From Westiellopsis prolifica IICB1 (lineage in GTDB: Bacteria; Cyanobacteriota; Cyanobacteriia; Cyanobacteriales; Nostocaceae), in the NCBI RefSeq assembly GCF_004323185.1, contig NZ_NAPS01000001.1, positions 2,387,933-2,427,150 on the forward strand: 39,218 bases of DNA, given 5' to 3'. Every line of letters begins with the position of its first letter. The stretch's first letter is position 1. Made by a program: the position numbers and the translations under genes. Positions 1 to 7,329 of the stretch are shown here, piece by piece. The notes under the pieces were generated by a model. It saw only the letters and a program-made list of their open reading frames with translations. It was not told where the DNA came from and ran no database searches.

Positions 1-34
1 CCCGATCCCCAATCCCCGCTCCCCGATCCCCAAT
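1..34. repeat. C-rich CCCGATCCCCAATCC repeat at window edge
   Basis: Units of CCCGATCCCC and CCAATCCCC run up to the stop codon of the DUF4335 gene. This is the complementary orientation of the G-rich family at 18530-18620 and 28457-28500. Its other arm would be outside the window. Confidence 0.75.
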
Positions 35-1663
35 TCACTGATACCCTTGCCAAGGTGTAATTTCTAACTTGCCACTCGGCTGAAAGATGACTTGGAAATG
101 AGCCAGGGGTTCTTTGTTAATTGGCACTGATAGATTTGAAGGGTTAGATGACTGGAACATTTGTGGCAGGGGTGTTTCTCGAAAATAATCAAATGCTACT
201 TGGTTGAGTGGTTCATAATCAGTAATAACACCATCTTTGTTGACTGCCACACGATACTTTAAATCGATGCTGTAGCTGGGTTTACCATGCCAATTTTGGC
301 GAATTCCATCATACAGTAGTTGGTTTAACTGTTTGACTTGATTGGCATCAGAAATTTTAGCTCCAATTACATCTGGTTTGGTGGTGTAACCACGCCAAGG
401 ACTAACTTGCAGTACGCCATTTCTAGTAAAGACGACTCGATATTGAGCGATTGGTTCGTTGGTAATTGGAGGGCGAACAGCAGGATTGTAAATTAAATTT
501 GGTAGAGGAGTTTGATTTACTGCTTGATTTGCCTCTGGATTGACACTTTTGTAACCAACGATCGCGCCATCTGCTGCTACACCTACACGAAAGACTAAAT
601 CCTCCTTCAATCCTTGGCGATTTTTCCAGTTGGGGTGAATTTGGTTATAAACTTGCCGATTTAAGGCACGTAACTGGGACGCATCTGTGATTTCAGGAAC
701 ACTAGTTAAAAGTGTTTCTAAATCTTGATTAACTACAGATGTTGAATTCGGTGTGGGGTTAGCAACACTTGTAGAAGTGGGTGTAGGGGTAAATTCGGGA
801 GTTGCTGCAATCTGTTCATTAACAGTTGGAGTCGGGCTAAATGCAGGAGTTGCTGCTATTTGTGCATTAACAGTTGGAGTGGGAGTAAATTCGGGAGTTG
901 CTGCTATTTGTGCATTGATACCGGGGGTGGGATTTGTCGCTATTAGTTGATTAACATCTGGTGAAGGAGTAGTAGTCGCTTCTGGATTAGCAGCTGGTGT
1001 TGTGGGAGTAACACTTGAGGTGGTTGAGCCAAGTTGTTGCTGTGTAGTTGGTTGTGGTGGAGGAGGAGGTGGTATCATAGCAAAAGCGATCGCCGCAGCT
1101 GCCAAACTAGTTACCCCGACACTAGCTGGTACTACCTGCTTAACCAAACCTTCACTACCAGAACCATAACGTCTAGGAACTGGTTGTAATTCTAGCGATA
1201 GCTCCGGTAGAGTTTGGGTATCAGCAAAAAATTGATCAACGGCTTCTACCAAATCAAATAACTGTACTGTATTTAAATCTATTTGAACTGGCTGCTTGCC
1301 ATCATGAACATAATTAGGCTGTAATATTTGGCCATTAGGAATTTCTGAATGTACAATCAATCGATGTCGATTGTACTCAAGCTTCTGCATTTGCACTAAT
1401 TCAGAATCAAAATTGTGCGCTTGGGGGTGAGAAACACTACTCAAAAATTCTTGAGCATAAGCACTAACAGCTCTCACCAAACTTTCAAAAAATTCCCTAC
1501 CACCCGATAGTGGTTGACTATAACCTGATAAATAACATTCTGCATTTACCAATATAGATAGCGCTGGGCGCAATTCCTGAAATTGTGCAGCCCTTGTAGC
1601 ATCACTTAAACCCTCTAGAACTAAGGTGCAATTTGGTAAACTATACTTACGTTGAATATTCAT
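35..1663 (-). CDS. DUF4335 domain protein with Pro/Thr linker and duplicated C-terminal domain
   Basis: Function unknown. About 542 residues. Residues 1-165 resemble the cyanobacterial DUF4335 family (recognised from memory). A hydrophobic Ala-rich stretch near residues 185-198 may be a membrane anchor and is followed at once by a run of prolines. A Pro/Thr-rich linker follows, with three 16-residue units of the type NAQIAATPEFTPTPTV, encoded by a 48-bp tandem repeat. The C-terminal ~210 residues are two related copies of a ~100-residue domain. Both have an NW..., a V..DG.I..Y and an ending ...PW.GY, so an internal duplication is visible. The start codon overlaps the end of the upstream DUF3038 gene by 4 bases, indicating translational coupling. 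A plausible topology is an N-terminal cytoplasmic domain, one membrane pass and an external C-terminus (inference). Confidence 0.8.
   Translation of the reverse strand: MNIQRKYSLPNCTLVLEGLSDATRAAQFQELRPALSILVNAECYLSGYSQPLSGGREFFESLVRAVSAYAQEFLSSVSHPQAHNFDSELVQMQKLEYNRHRLIVHSEIPNGQILQPNYVHDGKQPVQIDLNTVQLFDLVEAVDQFFADTQTLPELSLELQPVPRRYGSGSEGLVKQVVPASVGVTSLAAAAIAFAMIPPPPPPQPTTQQQLGSTTSSVTPTTPAANPEATTTPSPDVNQLIATNPTPGINAQIAATPEFTPTPTVNAQIAATPAFSPTPTVNEQIAATPEFTPTPTSTSVANPTPNSTSVVNQDLETLLTSVPEITDASQLRALNRQVYNQIHPNWKNRQGLKEDLVFRVGVAADGAIVGYKSVNPEANQAVNQTPLPNLIYNPAVRPPITNEPIAQYRVVFTRNGVLQVSPWRGYTTKPDVIGAKISDANQVKQLNQLLYDGIRQNWHGKPSYSIDLKYRVAVNKDGVITDYEPLNQVAFDYFRETPLPQMFQSSNPSNLSVPINKEPLAHFQVIFQPSGKLEITPWQGYQ
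795..930. repeat. 48-bp in-frame tandem repeat in the DUF4335 gene
   Basis: The motif GTTGCTGC recurs at 801, 849 and 897, a 48-bp period encoding 16 residues. About three copies, differing by a few bases. It forms the Pro/Thr-rich spacer, and copy number is likely to vary between strains. Confidence 0.85.
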
Positions 1664-2292
1664 TCCACTTCACCGTCAAAAAGACTAATCCAGAAGCGCT
1701 GCATTCCAGCCGTACCTGTACAAAATAGTAATTTACCCAGCAAATCTATAGCCAATTCATCTAATTTTTCATCTGAATTTAATGCCATTACCCCAGAACG
1801 GCGTGGATTCATCCGACTTTTAAAATGTGCTCTAAACCGTTCTAGGTAATTAGACAATCGTAAATTTTGTTCGAGTGGAATCTGCTTTTCGTCCAGTTGC
1901 TGGTATATCATGAGCAACTGACGAATTACAACTGTCAAGCGCCGTGCTAAGTAGCTAGCAATTACCACTAAGGCTTTAGCTTCCGTAATTGTTAAAGAGC
2001 GGCGAATATGCGCTCTTCTGAGGGGATTAGTGCTACGCATTCGCCACAAATTCACCCTGTCTTTAATAATTCCTTTCAATTCCAACTCTTGTGCAAATGA
2101 CAAAATAGCCTCTGAACTACCAAGTTCTAAAGCTTCAATGGCCAATAAAATCAAGTCTATTTGCACCCTAGTTTTCCGGGGGCAAGAAGAACCCTGTCCT
2201 TCAATAGCAGGATCAGGTAGAGTATCCAAAATCATCGGCGGTGACTGGGGAAGAGGGCTGTTATATGGCGTTAAACTAGCGGAGACATTCAT
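1660..2292 (-). CDS. DUF3038 domain protein
   Basis: Function unknown. It resembles the cyanobacterial DUF3038 family, a mostly helical soluble protein of about 200 residues that commonly precedes a DUF4335 gene. The reading frame is open upstream to 2352. I place the start at the ATG at 2292 because an AAGGT Shine-Dalgarno-like sequence lies just before it and the extra 20 upstream residues look unlike the family. The protein (about 210 residues) has no signal peptide. It has several basic segments, for example an RR..RRAHIRRS region, and a long helical middle. The 3' end overlaps the DUF4335 start by 4 bases (ATGA type). The two are very probably one operon and may form a complex (inference). 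Confidence 0.8.
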   Translation of the reverse strand: MNVSASLTPYNSPLPQSPPMILDTLPDPAIEGQGSSCPRKTRVQIDLILLAIEALELGSSEAILSFAQELELKGIIKDRVNLWRMRSTNPLRRAHIRRSLTITEAKALVVIASYLARRLTVVIRQLLMIYQQLDEKQIPLEQNLRLSNYLERFRAHFKSRMNPRRSGVMALNSDEKLDELAIDLLGKLLFCTGTAGMQRFWISLFDGEVE

Positions 2293-2759
2293 TATAAATA
2301 CCTTGTGCAGCTGCAACAGAGTCGGTAAAACTAATTTAAGATATATAGCCAAATTGGCATGTGTTTGGTTGTGAGTAGGGCATAGTAGCTCGATATATAC
2401 ATTAACTTACCCGTTCTATTTAAAGTTTTCCGCATACACAAAATGCAAGTTTTCCAAGCACAGTTTTTTCTTATAGTTTACTTAGTATCATTTCATTCTT
2501 GATAAAGTGTAGTTTTTGGTAATCGCCAATGGCTGGTGTTTGTGAATATTTCCAAGCGTACGACATAATAGTGTACGATTTTTCAGGTATCTGCCCTCAC
2601 TGCCCGGATGTATTTCTGTCGGCAAAATTGGGGCAACTAGAACCGTAAGAGATAATGGGTAAGGAAAGGTAAATAAATTCCAAGTTCCTTTAACTCTTTA
2701 CCTTTAACTTTTTCACTAAATTTTCACTCCACCTTCATCTACGCTATCTTTCTTCACTT
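2293..2759. other. divergent intergenic region, DUF3038 / apt
   Basis: AT-rich stretch between two divergent genes that should hold both promoters. No unambiguous -35/-10 pair could be picked. There is a perfect 9-bp inverted repeat, AAAGGTAAA at 2665-2673 and TTTACCTTT at 2697-2705, in what would be the apt leader. There is also a CGTAC/GTACG inverted repeat near 2558-2578. Neither matches a known cyanobacterial operator; the spacing is wrong for NtcA. Confidence 0.4.
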
Positions 2760-3278
2760 ATGGATCTAAAGTCTCTGATTCGTGATATTCCAGATTTTCC
2801 TAAACCCGGAATTATATTTCGGGATATCACCACACTACTGGGCGACCCCCAAGGACTGCGCCACACAATAGACTTGTTTACACAAAGAATTCTAGAAGCC
2901 GGACTGAAGGCGGATTACGTTATCGGAATGGAATCACGGGGTTTCATATTTGGCACACCTCTGGCTTATCAATTGGGAGCTGGTTTTATCCCTGTTCGTA
3001 AACCGGGCAAATTACCAGCAGCAGTACATTCGATTGAATATGAACTAGAATACGGTACAGATTGCTTGGAAGTACACCAAGATGCTTTGCACCCCCAAAG
3101 CCGAGTTTTGATTGTAGACGATTTGATTGCCACAGGTGGAACCGCAGCTGCAACTGCAAAATTAGTAGAAAAAATTGGCTGCGAACTGGTAGGATTTGGG
3201 TTTATTATCGAGCTACAAGATTTACAAGGACGTAAAAATCTGCCAAATGTGCCGATTGTCAGCCTTGTTGAATATTAA
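2760..3278 (+). CDS. apt: adenine phosphoribosyltransferase
   Basis: Converts adenine plus PRPP to AMP and pyrophosphate (purine salvage, cytoplasm). The 172-residue length is the normal family size. The N-terminus has the family's [17 protein letters not shown] pattern at residues 7-24. The MESRGF motif is at 57-62. The PRPP-binding loop [13 protein letters not shown] is at about 116-128. All parts are present and nothing is truncated. The start ATG at 2760 aligns with the usual N-terminus, though no strong Shine-Dalgarno is visible. It is followed by a repeat-rich spacer before the permease gene, so co-transcription with it is uncertain. Confidence 0.95.
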   Translation: MDLKSLIRDIPDFPKPGIIFRDITTLLGDPQGLRHTIDLFTQRILEAGLKADYVIGMESRGFIFGTPLAYQLGAGFIPVRKPGKLPAAVHSIEYELEYGTDCLEVHQDALHPQSRVLIVDDLIATGGTAAATAKLVEKIGCELVGFGFIIELQDLQGRKNLPNVPIVSLVEY

Positions 3279-3342
3279 TAAATAGTCAATTGTCATTCGT
3301 CAAAAGTCCATTGTCAATTGTTAAAAGTACAGATAATATCAA

Positions 3343-3384
3343 ATTGACCATTGACCATTGACCATTGACCATTGACCATTGACC
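3343..3384. repeat. six perfect ATTGACC heptamer repeats
   Basis: Six uninterrupted copies of ATTGACC, flanked on both sides (about 3283-3406) by decayed relatives such as caattgtca and aatgacaaa. This is the short tandemly repeated repetitive (STRR) type known from heterocystous cyanobacteria. It runs up to the start codon of the next gene. Confidence 0.9.
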
Positions 3385-3406
3385 AATGACAAAGGACAAT
3401 TGACAA

Positions 3407-4453
3407 ATGACTACCACAAGAATTTCCCCAGAAGCATTTAGGGATGGGCTAGTAAGAATAGTTACTAACGAAACATTTCTTTATGTGATCAAAAGATTAT
3501 TGCAGGCGCTATTAACTTTGTTTTTGGCGTCGGCTTTGTCGTTTTTTATTATTCAACTTGCTCCTGGGGATTTCTTATCAACGCTACAGCAAAATCCGAA
3601 AATCGATCCAGCGAGAATAGAGCAACTCAGGCGACAATTTGGTTTGGATAAGTCATGGCTAGAGCAATTCTTTCTTTGGTTGTGGCGCATTATTACTAGA
3701 GGAGATTTTGGCACGAGTTTTGTTTACCAACGTTCTGTAGCATCATTGATTTGGGAGCGAGTTCCAGCAACTTTATTGTTGGCTATTTCTTCTTTAATTG
3801 TGACTTGGGCGATCGCTATTCCTTTGGGTATCGTTGCTGCTGTGAAGCAAAATCGCTTTACAGACCGGATTTTACAAGTGGTTAGCTATGCTGGGCAAGG
3901 ATTTCCCAGTTTCATCACAGCTTTGTTATTGTTAATTTTTGCTCAATTGACTACTCCCATATTTCCCGTGGGTGGAATGACTAGCATTAATCACACCGAT
4001 TTGACATGGTTTGGTAGAATCCTCGATATCGGCTGGCACATGATTTTACCCACCATCGCCCTGAGTATCACTAGCTTTGCTGGATTACAGCGCATCACTC
4101 GTGGTGAATTGCTGGATGTATTACGCCAAGACTACATCCAAACAGCTCGCGCCAAAGGACTACCAGAAAATCGAGTCATTTACGTTCATGCTCTGCGGAA
4201 CGCCATCAACCCCCTAATTACTTTATTAGGTTTTGAATTGGCGGGTTTGTTAAGTGGTGCATTTATTGCCGAATTTTTCTTTAATTGGCCTGGTTTAGGA
4301 AGATTGACTTTGCAAGCAGTGCAGAATCAAGATTTATATTTACTGATGGCAAGTTTAGTAATGGGTGCAGTGCTATTAATAGTTGGTAATTTAATAGCAG
4401 ATTTATTACTTAAAGCAGCTGATCCTCGGATTCGTTTAGAAAATTTAAATTAA
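3407..4453 (+). CDS. ABC transporter permease, DppB/OppB type
   Basis: Inner-membrane channel subunit of a binding-protein-dependent importer of the peptide/nickel class. It is 348 residues with about six hydrophobic segments: roughly 31-52, 121-146, 160-185, 209-226, 270-292 and 312-335. The N-terminal cytoplasmic-to-periplasmic part has the DppB hallmark ...LAPGD at 50-55. The stretch RGELLDVLRQDYIQTARAKG at 232-251 is the EAA-like loop that contacts the ATPase, and the sequence ends with the family's DPR motif. No partner permease, binding protein or ATPase lies next to it, so it is an orphan in this window and its substrate cannot be told. The coding sequence starts directly at the end of a heptamer repeat block, so the leader has no obvious ribosome site. 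Confidence 0.88.
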   Translation: MTTTRISPEAFRDGLVRIVTNETFLYVIKRLLQALLTLFLASALSFFIIQLAPGDFLSTLQQNPKIDPARIEQLRRQFGLDKSWLEQFFLWLWRIITRGDFGTSFVYQRSVASLIWERVPATLLLAISSLIVTWAIAIPLGIVAAVKQNRFTDRILQVVSYAGQGFPSFITALLLLIFAQLTTPIFPVGGMTSINHTDLTWFGRILDIGWHMILPTIALSITSFAGLQRITRGELLDVLRQDYIQTARAKGLPENRVIYVHALRNAINPLITLLGFELAGLLSGAFIAEFFFNWPGLGRLTLQAVQNQDLYLLMASLVMGAVLLIVGNLIADLLLKAADPRIRLENLN

Positions 4454-4531
4454 TTTTTTGTTATTAGTCATTTGTCCTTTGCCATTTGTAATAAATAGTA
4501 ACTATTAATCAATGAACAATGACCATTGTAC

Positions 4532-4584
4532 AGACACGTAGACGATCGTAAGAGCGGCTTCAAGGTAAGAGTATCATCGTGTCT
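4532..4584. repeat. dispersed hairpin element with AGACACG/CGTGTCT ends
   Basis: 7-bp inverted ends AGACACG (4532-4538) and CGTGTCT (4578-4584), preceded by ttgtac and flanked by aatgacc-type heptamers on both sides. The same layout (ttgtacAGACGCGA...TCGCGTCT) occurs at 38152-38173. A half copy with only the left end is at about 20446-20458. Confidence 0.65.
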
Positions 4585-4622
4585 ACTAATGACCAATAAC
4601 CAATTACCAATGACGTTTAATT

Positions 4623-4901
4623 ATGTTTTCCGAAATTTATTATTTGGTAAGGTCACAAACTGACGGTCGTTATTTGACAGCCCGTCCCAACCCAGAAGGT
4701 GTGAGTTATCTTTTGATGTTTCGCGAACACTCTGATGCTCTGAGCTATCTCAACACCCACGCTGGAGAATTAGCGAATCGTTTTGGTGTAGAATCTATTC
4801 CCGGATCGCAGCTCAAAGCTTTGCTCAAACGTTGGGGTTTTGGTGGTGTGGCTGTGGTTTCTGATCCGTTATTACCAAAAATTGAATTTTTACAAATATG
4901 A
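4623..4901 (+). CDS. small conserved hypothetical protein
   Basis: 92 residues, no signal peptide, no membrane segment, no recognised domain. The sequence is compact and looks properly folded. The N-terminus is predicted beta-type (EIYYLVRS..DGRYLTARP), then comes a helix rich in A, L and N around residues 36-56, and it ends with a hydrophobic strand. I have the impression of a protein conserved among filamentous cyanobacteria but cannot name a family. It lies between the permease and a palindromic element that separates it from the convergent HlyD gene. Its own short leader contains heptamer repeats. Confidence 0.65.
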   Translation: MFSEIYYLVRSQTDGRYLTARPNPEGVSYLLMFREHSDALSYLNTHAGELANRFGVESIPGSQLKALLKRWGFGGVAVVSDPLLPKIEFLQI

Positions 4902-4910
4902 GGGCGAGAA

Positions 4911-4963
4911 GTTTGTAGTGAGCGCTTGAGCGCTCAAAGAGGACTAAAGTCCTCACTATAAAC
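4911..4963. repeat. twin-hairpin palindromic element between convergent genes
   Basis: Terminal inverted repeat GTTTGTAGTGAG (4911-4922) against CTCACTATAAAC (4952-4963), one mismatch. Inside are two side-by-side hairpins, each with a 7-bp stem and a 2-base loop: GAGCGCT-TG-AGCGCTC (4920-4935) and GAGGACT-AA-AGTCCTC (4939-4954). The element's last base is the last base of the HlyD stop codon. It may act as a two-way terminator (inference; there is no long T tract). Confidence 0.75.
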
Positions 4964-7176
4964 TAACGAGTATATTTCAAACTTTCTATCTTGCCTAAGA
5001 ATTTTTCTGTGAAAATACTCATTACAGTCCGTTTACGGACATTAATATTGGCATTTAAAGACATCCCAGATTGGAGAGGTACTTCTTTACCGTTAACGTT
5101 GATCGATTGTTTTAATAAGCGAATTTCAGCCGGGAAACGATAGTATGGGGTGTTTTGATCCGGAGGTAAAGCATCAGAACCAACCCGAACTACCTCACCT
5201 CGAATATCGCTAAATTCCGTGTAGGGGAAAGAATCAATTCGCACATCAACGGGCATTCCATCTTTCACAAAACCAATATCATTGTTGGTGATAAAAACTT
5301 GGGCAACAAGATTTTCTGGTGGCACGATTTTGAGAATAGATTCGCTGGTGTTGTAGACGTAACCAGTACTACGAGGCTTGAGATCAAAAACAATTCCACT
5401 AGTTGTAGCTCGGATTTCTTGATATTTTAAAGTCGAAAAAATTTCGCTCATTTGACCGTTAAGTTCTTGGATGCGTTTTTTGTTTTCGACCATCACTTTG
5501 GTGAGTTGACTATCAATTTCAGCAATGCGCTTGTCGTTCTCGGCAATTTTGCTGAGTAAATCTTCTTTAGACAAAGCTATTGCATTTTCTAATTTCTTTT
5601 GTGATTGTGCGATCGCCAGCCGCAAACGTTGTTCTTCTTGCACAAGGCGGTTCACTTCGGCTCTACTAGCGTCTGCGGTTTGTTGCTTTTCTAGATAAGT
5701 TAAGCGAGCAAAGGCTCCTTTTTTCACCAAAGAGTTTAAATTACTGGCTATTTCTAAATTTGTTGCGAGACTACCCCTAGCACTTGTTAATTGGACTTGC
5801 ACTTGAGTTAACTGCTTGGTTAATTGTTCTACGTCTAACCTTGCTGTTGCAATTCTAGAGTCTCTTTCTGTTTGTCTATTAATAAAACGTTCTCGTACCT
5901 CTGGACTCAGATTACGTATTGCTTTATCACCAAGCAATTCTGCACGATAAAGTTCATTTTCTCGTACCAAAGCTACACGGTTTTCTGTGAGTGATGCTAA
6001 TTCTGGTGATATCTGGAATTCCCTTTTTGTAGAATTCGTTGTCGATGTTCGCATCTGGGTACGATAAAAAATGTTTTCTCGCACTAGGCTAGCTCGAACT
6101 TCTTGCAGAGAGTGTAATTTTGCTTGAGCAACTGTCGGGTCAAAACTGACCAAAAGATCGCCTTTTTCGACTCTTTGGCCTTCCTGGACATGAATTTTGT
6201 GGATTACTCCCCCCACTGGCGCTTGAATTTCTTTGACTAAACCTTTGGGTTCAAGTTTACCTTGTACGGGAACAGATTCGTCGATTCTCGCTGTACAAGC
6301 CCAGACAAACGCAAAACTAGTTACACCAATGATGCTCCAAACAATAGCATGTGACCAAATACGCGATTGTTTTAAAATGACGGGCTGATCAAAGTCATTT
6401 ATTTCACGAGGTGTCTGGCGAGGTTTCTCACGAGGAATGGTAATTCCTGAACTGAAAATTGCCGAACTTCCTTGTAAAAGCAATTGCCATTGACGCTGAG
6501 ATTTTGGCAAACGCTTCCAAATAAATACTAATCCCCCGGCTGTGATCAAAAACATGAAACCACCTAGAGGCAAGAAAATAGAGCCTCGACTTGGAGCAGC
6601 TTCTAAGTAATTTACATGGTAATTTGTGTTTTGGTTTGTGTTTTGAGTTGTGTTTTGGTTTGTATTTTGAGTTGTGTTTTGGTTTGTATTTTGAGTTGTG
6701 TTGTGGCGATCGCTCTGCTCGATAAAATCATCTTTAGAGCTAGTGTTAGTAGTAGTCGTAAACTTGGGTAGGGATGGTTGTAGCGCCTTCCAAGTGGCAG
6801 TATCAACAACACCCTCAGCAGCGTTTAATAGTTTCTCTTGCTGAAATTTGATTAGTGCTGCTTGGGTAAGTACACCAAATTTACCATCAATTGCGCCATG
6901 ATAATATCCTAATTTTTGCAGCTGAGTTTGCAGTTGGAAAACAGCTGTGCCTTGACTACCAACGTTCAAGATCGATTGGTTGATTGACTGATTTGGTGAA
7001 AAAGCCACCTCAGTACCTTCAAGTTCACTAACACAATTACTCAAATCAGAGTTTGATTGAGTTGTTGTCTGCTCTTCAAGAATTTGCTCGCAATGATTAC
7101 TAATTGTTTCAGGAGTATTAGGTGACACTTCCGAACAGTTTGTACAAGCTAGCAGCAACAAAGATGGATCAAGCAT
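4963..7176 (-). CDS. HlyD-type periplasmic adaptor with peptidoglycan-binding domain
   Basis: Membrane fusion protein of a type I secretion system, linking the inner-membrane ABC exporter to an outer-membrane TolC-like channel. At 737 residues it is much longer than a normal HlyD (~400-480). Order: Cys/Asn/Thr-rich start (1-65); a PG_binding_1-like domain (about 70-132, with G..G.AV..LQ..L..LGYY.G.IDG.FG..T..A); an Asn/Gln/Thr repeat tract (about 158-186); a first hydrophobic segment (199-220); a second (276-294) that is the usual HlyD anchor; a biotinyl-lipoyl-like half (V.EIQAPVGGVI..I.V.EGQ.V.KGD, 314-341); long coiled coils (about 350-595); then the closing half and beta-barrel. The gene follows the exporter after 153 bp. 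No clear Shine-Dalgarno precedes the ATG, so an internal start is possible. The PG-binding domain could dock the adaptor to the cell wall (inference). Confidence 0.9.
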   Translation of the reverse strand: MLDPSLLLLACTNCSEVSPNTPETISNHCEQILEEQTTTQSNSDLSNCVSELEGTEVAFSPNQSINQSILNVGSQGTAVFQLQTQLQKLGYYHGAIDGKFGVLTQAALIKFQQEKLLNAAEGVVDTATWKALQPSLPKFTTTTNTSSKDDFIEQSDRHNTTQNTNQNTTQNTNQNTTQNTNQNTNYHVNYLEAAPSRGSIFLPLGGFMFLITAGGLVFIWKRLPKSQRQWQLLLQGSSAIFSSGITIPREKPRQTPREINDFDQPVILKQSRIWSHAIVWSIIGVTSFAFVWACTARIDESVPVQGKLEPKGLVKEIQAPVGGVIHKIHVQEGQRVEKGDLLVSFDPTVAQAKLHSLQEVRASLVRENIFYRTQMRTSTTNSTKREFQISPELASLTENRVALVRENELYRAELLGDKAIRNLSPEVRERFINRQTERDSRIATARLDVEQLTKQLTQVQVQLTSARGSLATNLEIASNLNSLVKKGAFARLTYLEKQQTADASRAEVNRLVQEEQRLRLAIAQSQKKLENAIALSKEDLLSKIAENDKRIAEIDSQLTKVMVENKKRIQELNGQMSEIFSTLKYQEIRATTSGIVFDLKPRSTGYVYNTSESILKIVPPENLVAQVFITNNDIGFVKDGMPVDVRIDSFPYTEFSDIRGEVVRVGSDALPPDQNTPYYRFPAEIRLLKQSINVNGKEVPLQSGMSLNANINVRKRTVMSIFTEKFLGKIESLKYTR
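6620..6705. repeat. 24-bp tandem repeat coding Asn/Gln/Thr tract
   Basis: Repeating 24-bp units (8 codons, QNTNQNTT type) within the HlyD gene, about three copies with one or two base changes. It encodes a flexible polar spacer between the peptidoglycan-binding domain and the first membrane segment. Confidence 0.8.
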
Positions 7177-7329
7177 GGTTTTTTCTGTGTAAAGGAGGTG
7201 TAGAAAGTGGAGAGGTCAGAAGGGAGACAGGGAGGACAAGGGAGACAGGGAGGACAAGGGGGATAGGGAGGACAAGGGAGAATGGGGGACAAACAAAATA
7301 ACTAATGACAAATGACAAATGACAAATGA
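7177..7329. repeat. G-rich and AATGACA repeats between exporter and adaptor genes
   Basis: Plus-strand G-rich units of the type GGGAGGACAAGGGAGACA repeat through about 7228-7290. They are followed by almost four AATGACA heptamers at 7304-7330. As transcribed on the minus strand this is a C-rich spacer inside the likely ABC-HlyD operon. Confidence 0.8.

Noticed and set aside
3343-3384. Possible CRISPR-like array
   Set aside because: The repeats are 7 bases with no spacers, and no cas gene is near. They are simple tandem heptamers.
3407-4453. Complete peptide/nickel importer operon
   Set aside because: Only one permease is present. The neighbours are apt and a small unknown protein, with no ATPase, second permease or binding protein.
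7143-7176. Lipobox (LLLLAC) at the N-terminus of the HlyD protein
   Set aside because: There is no basic residue before the hydrophobic run and it is very short. The protein has two later membrane segments, so the match is probably chance.
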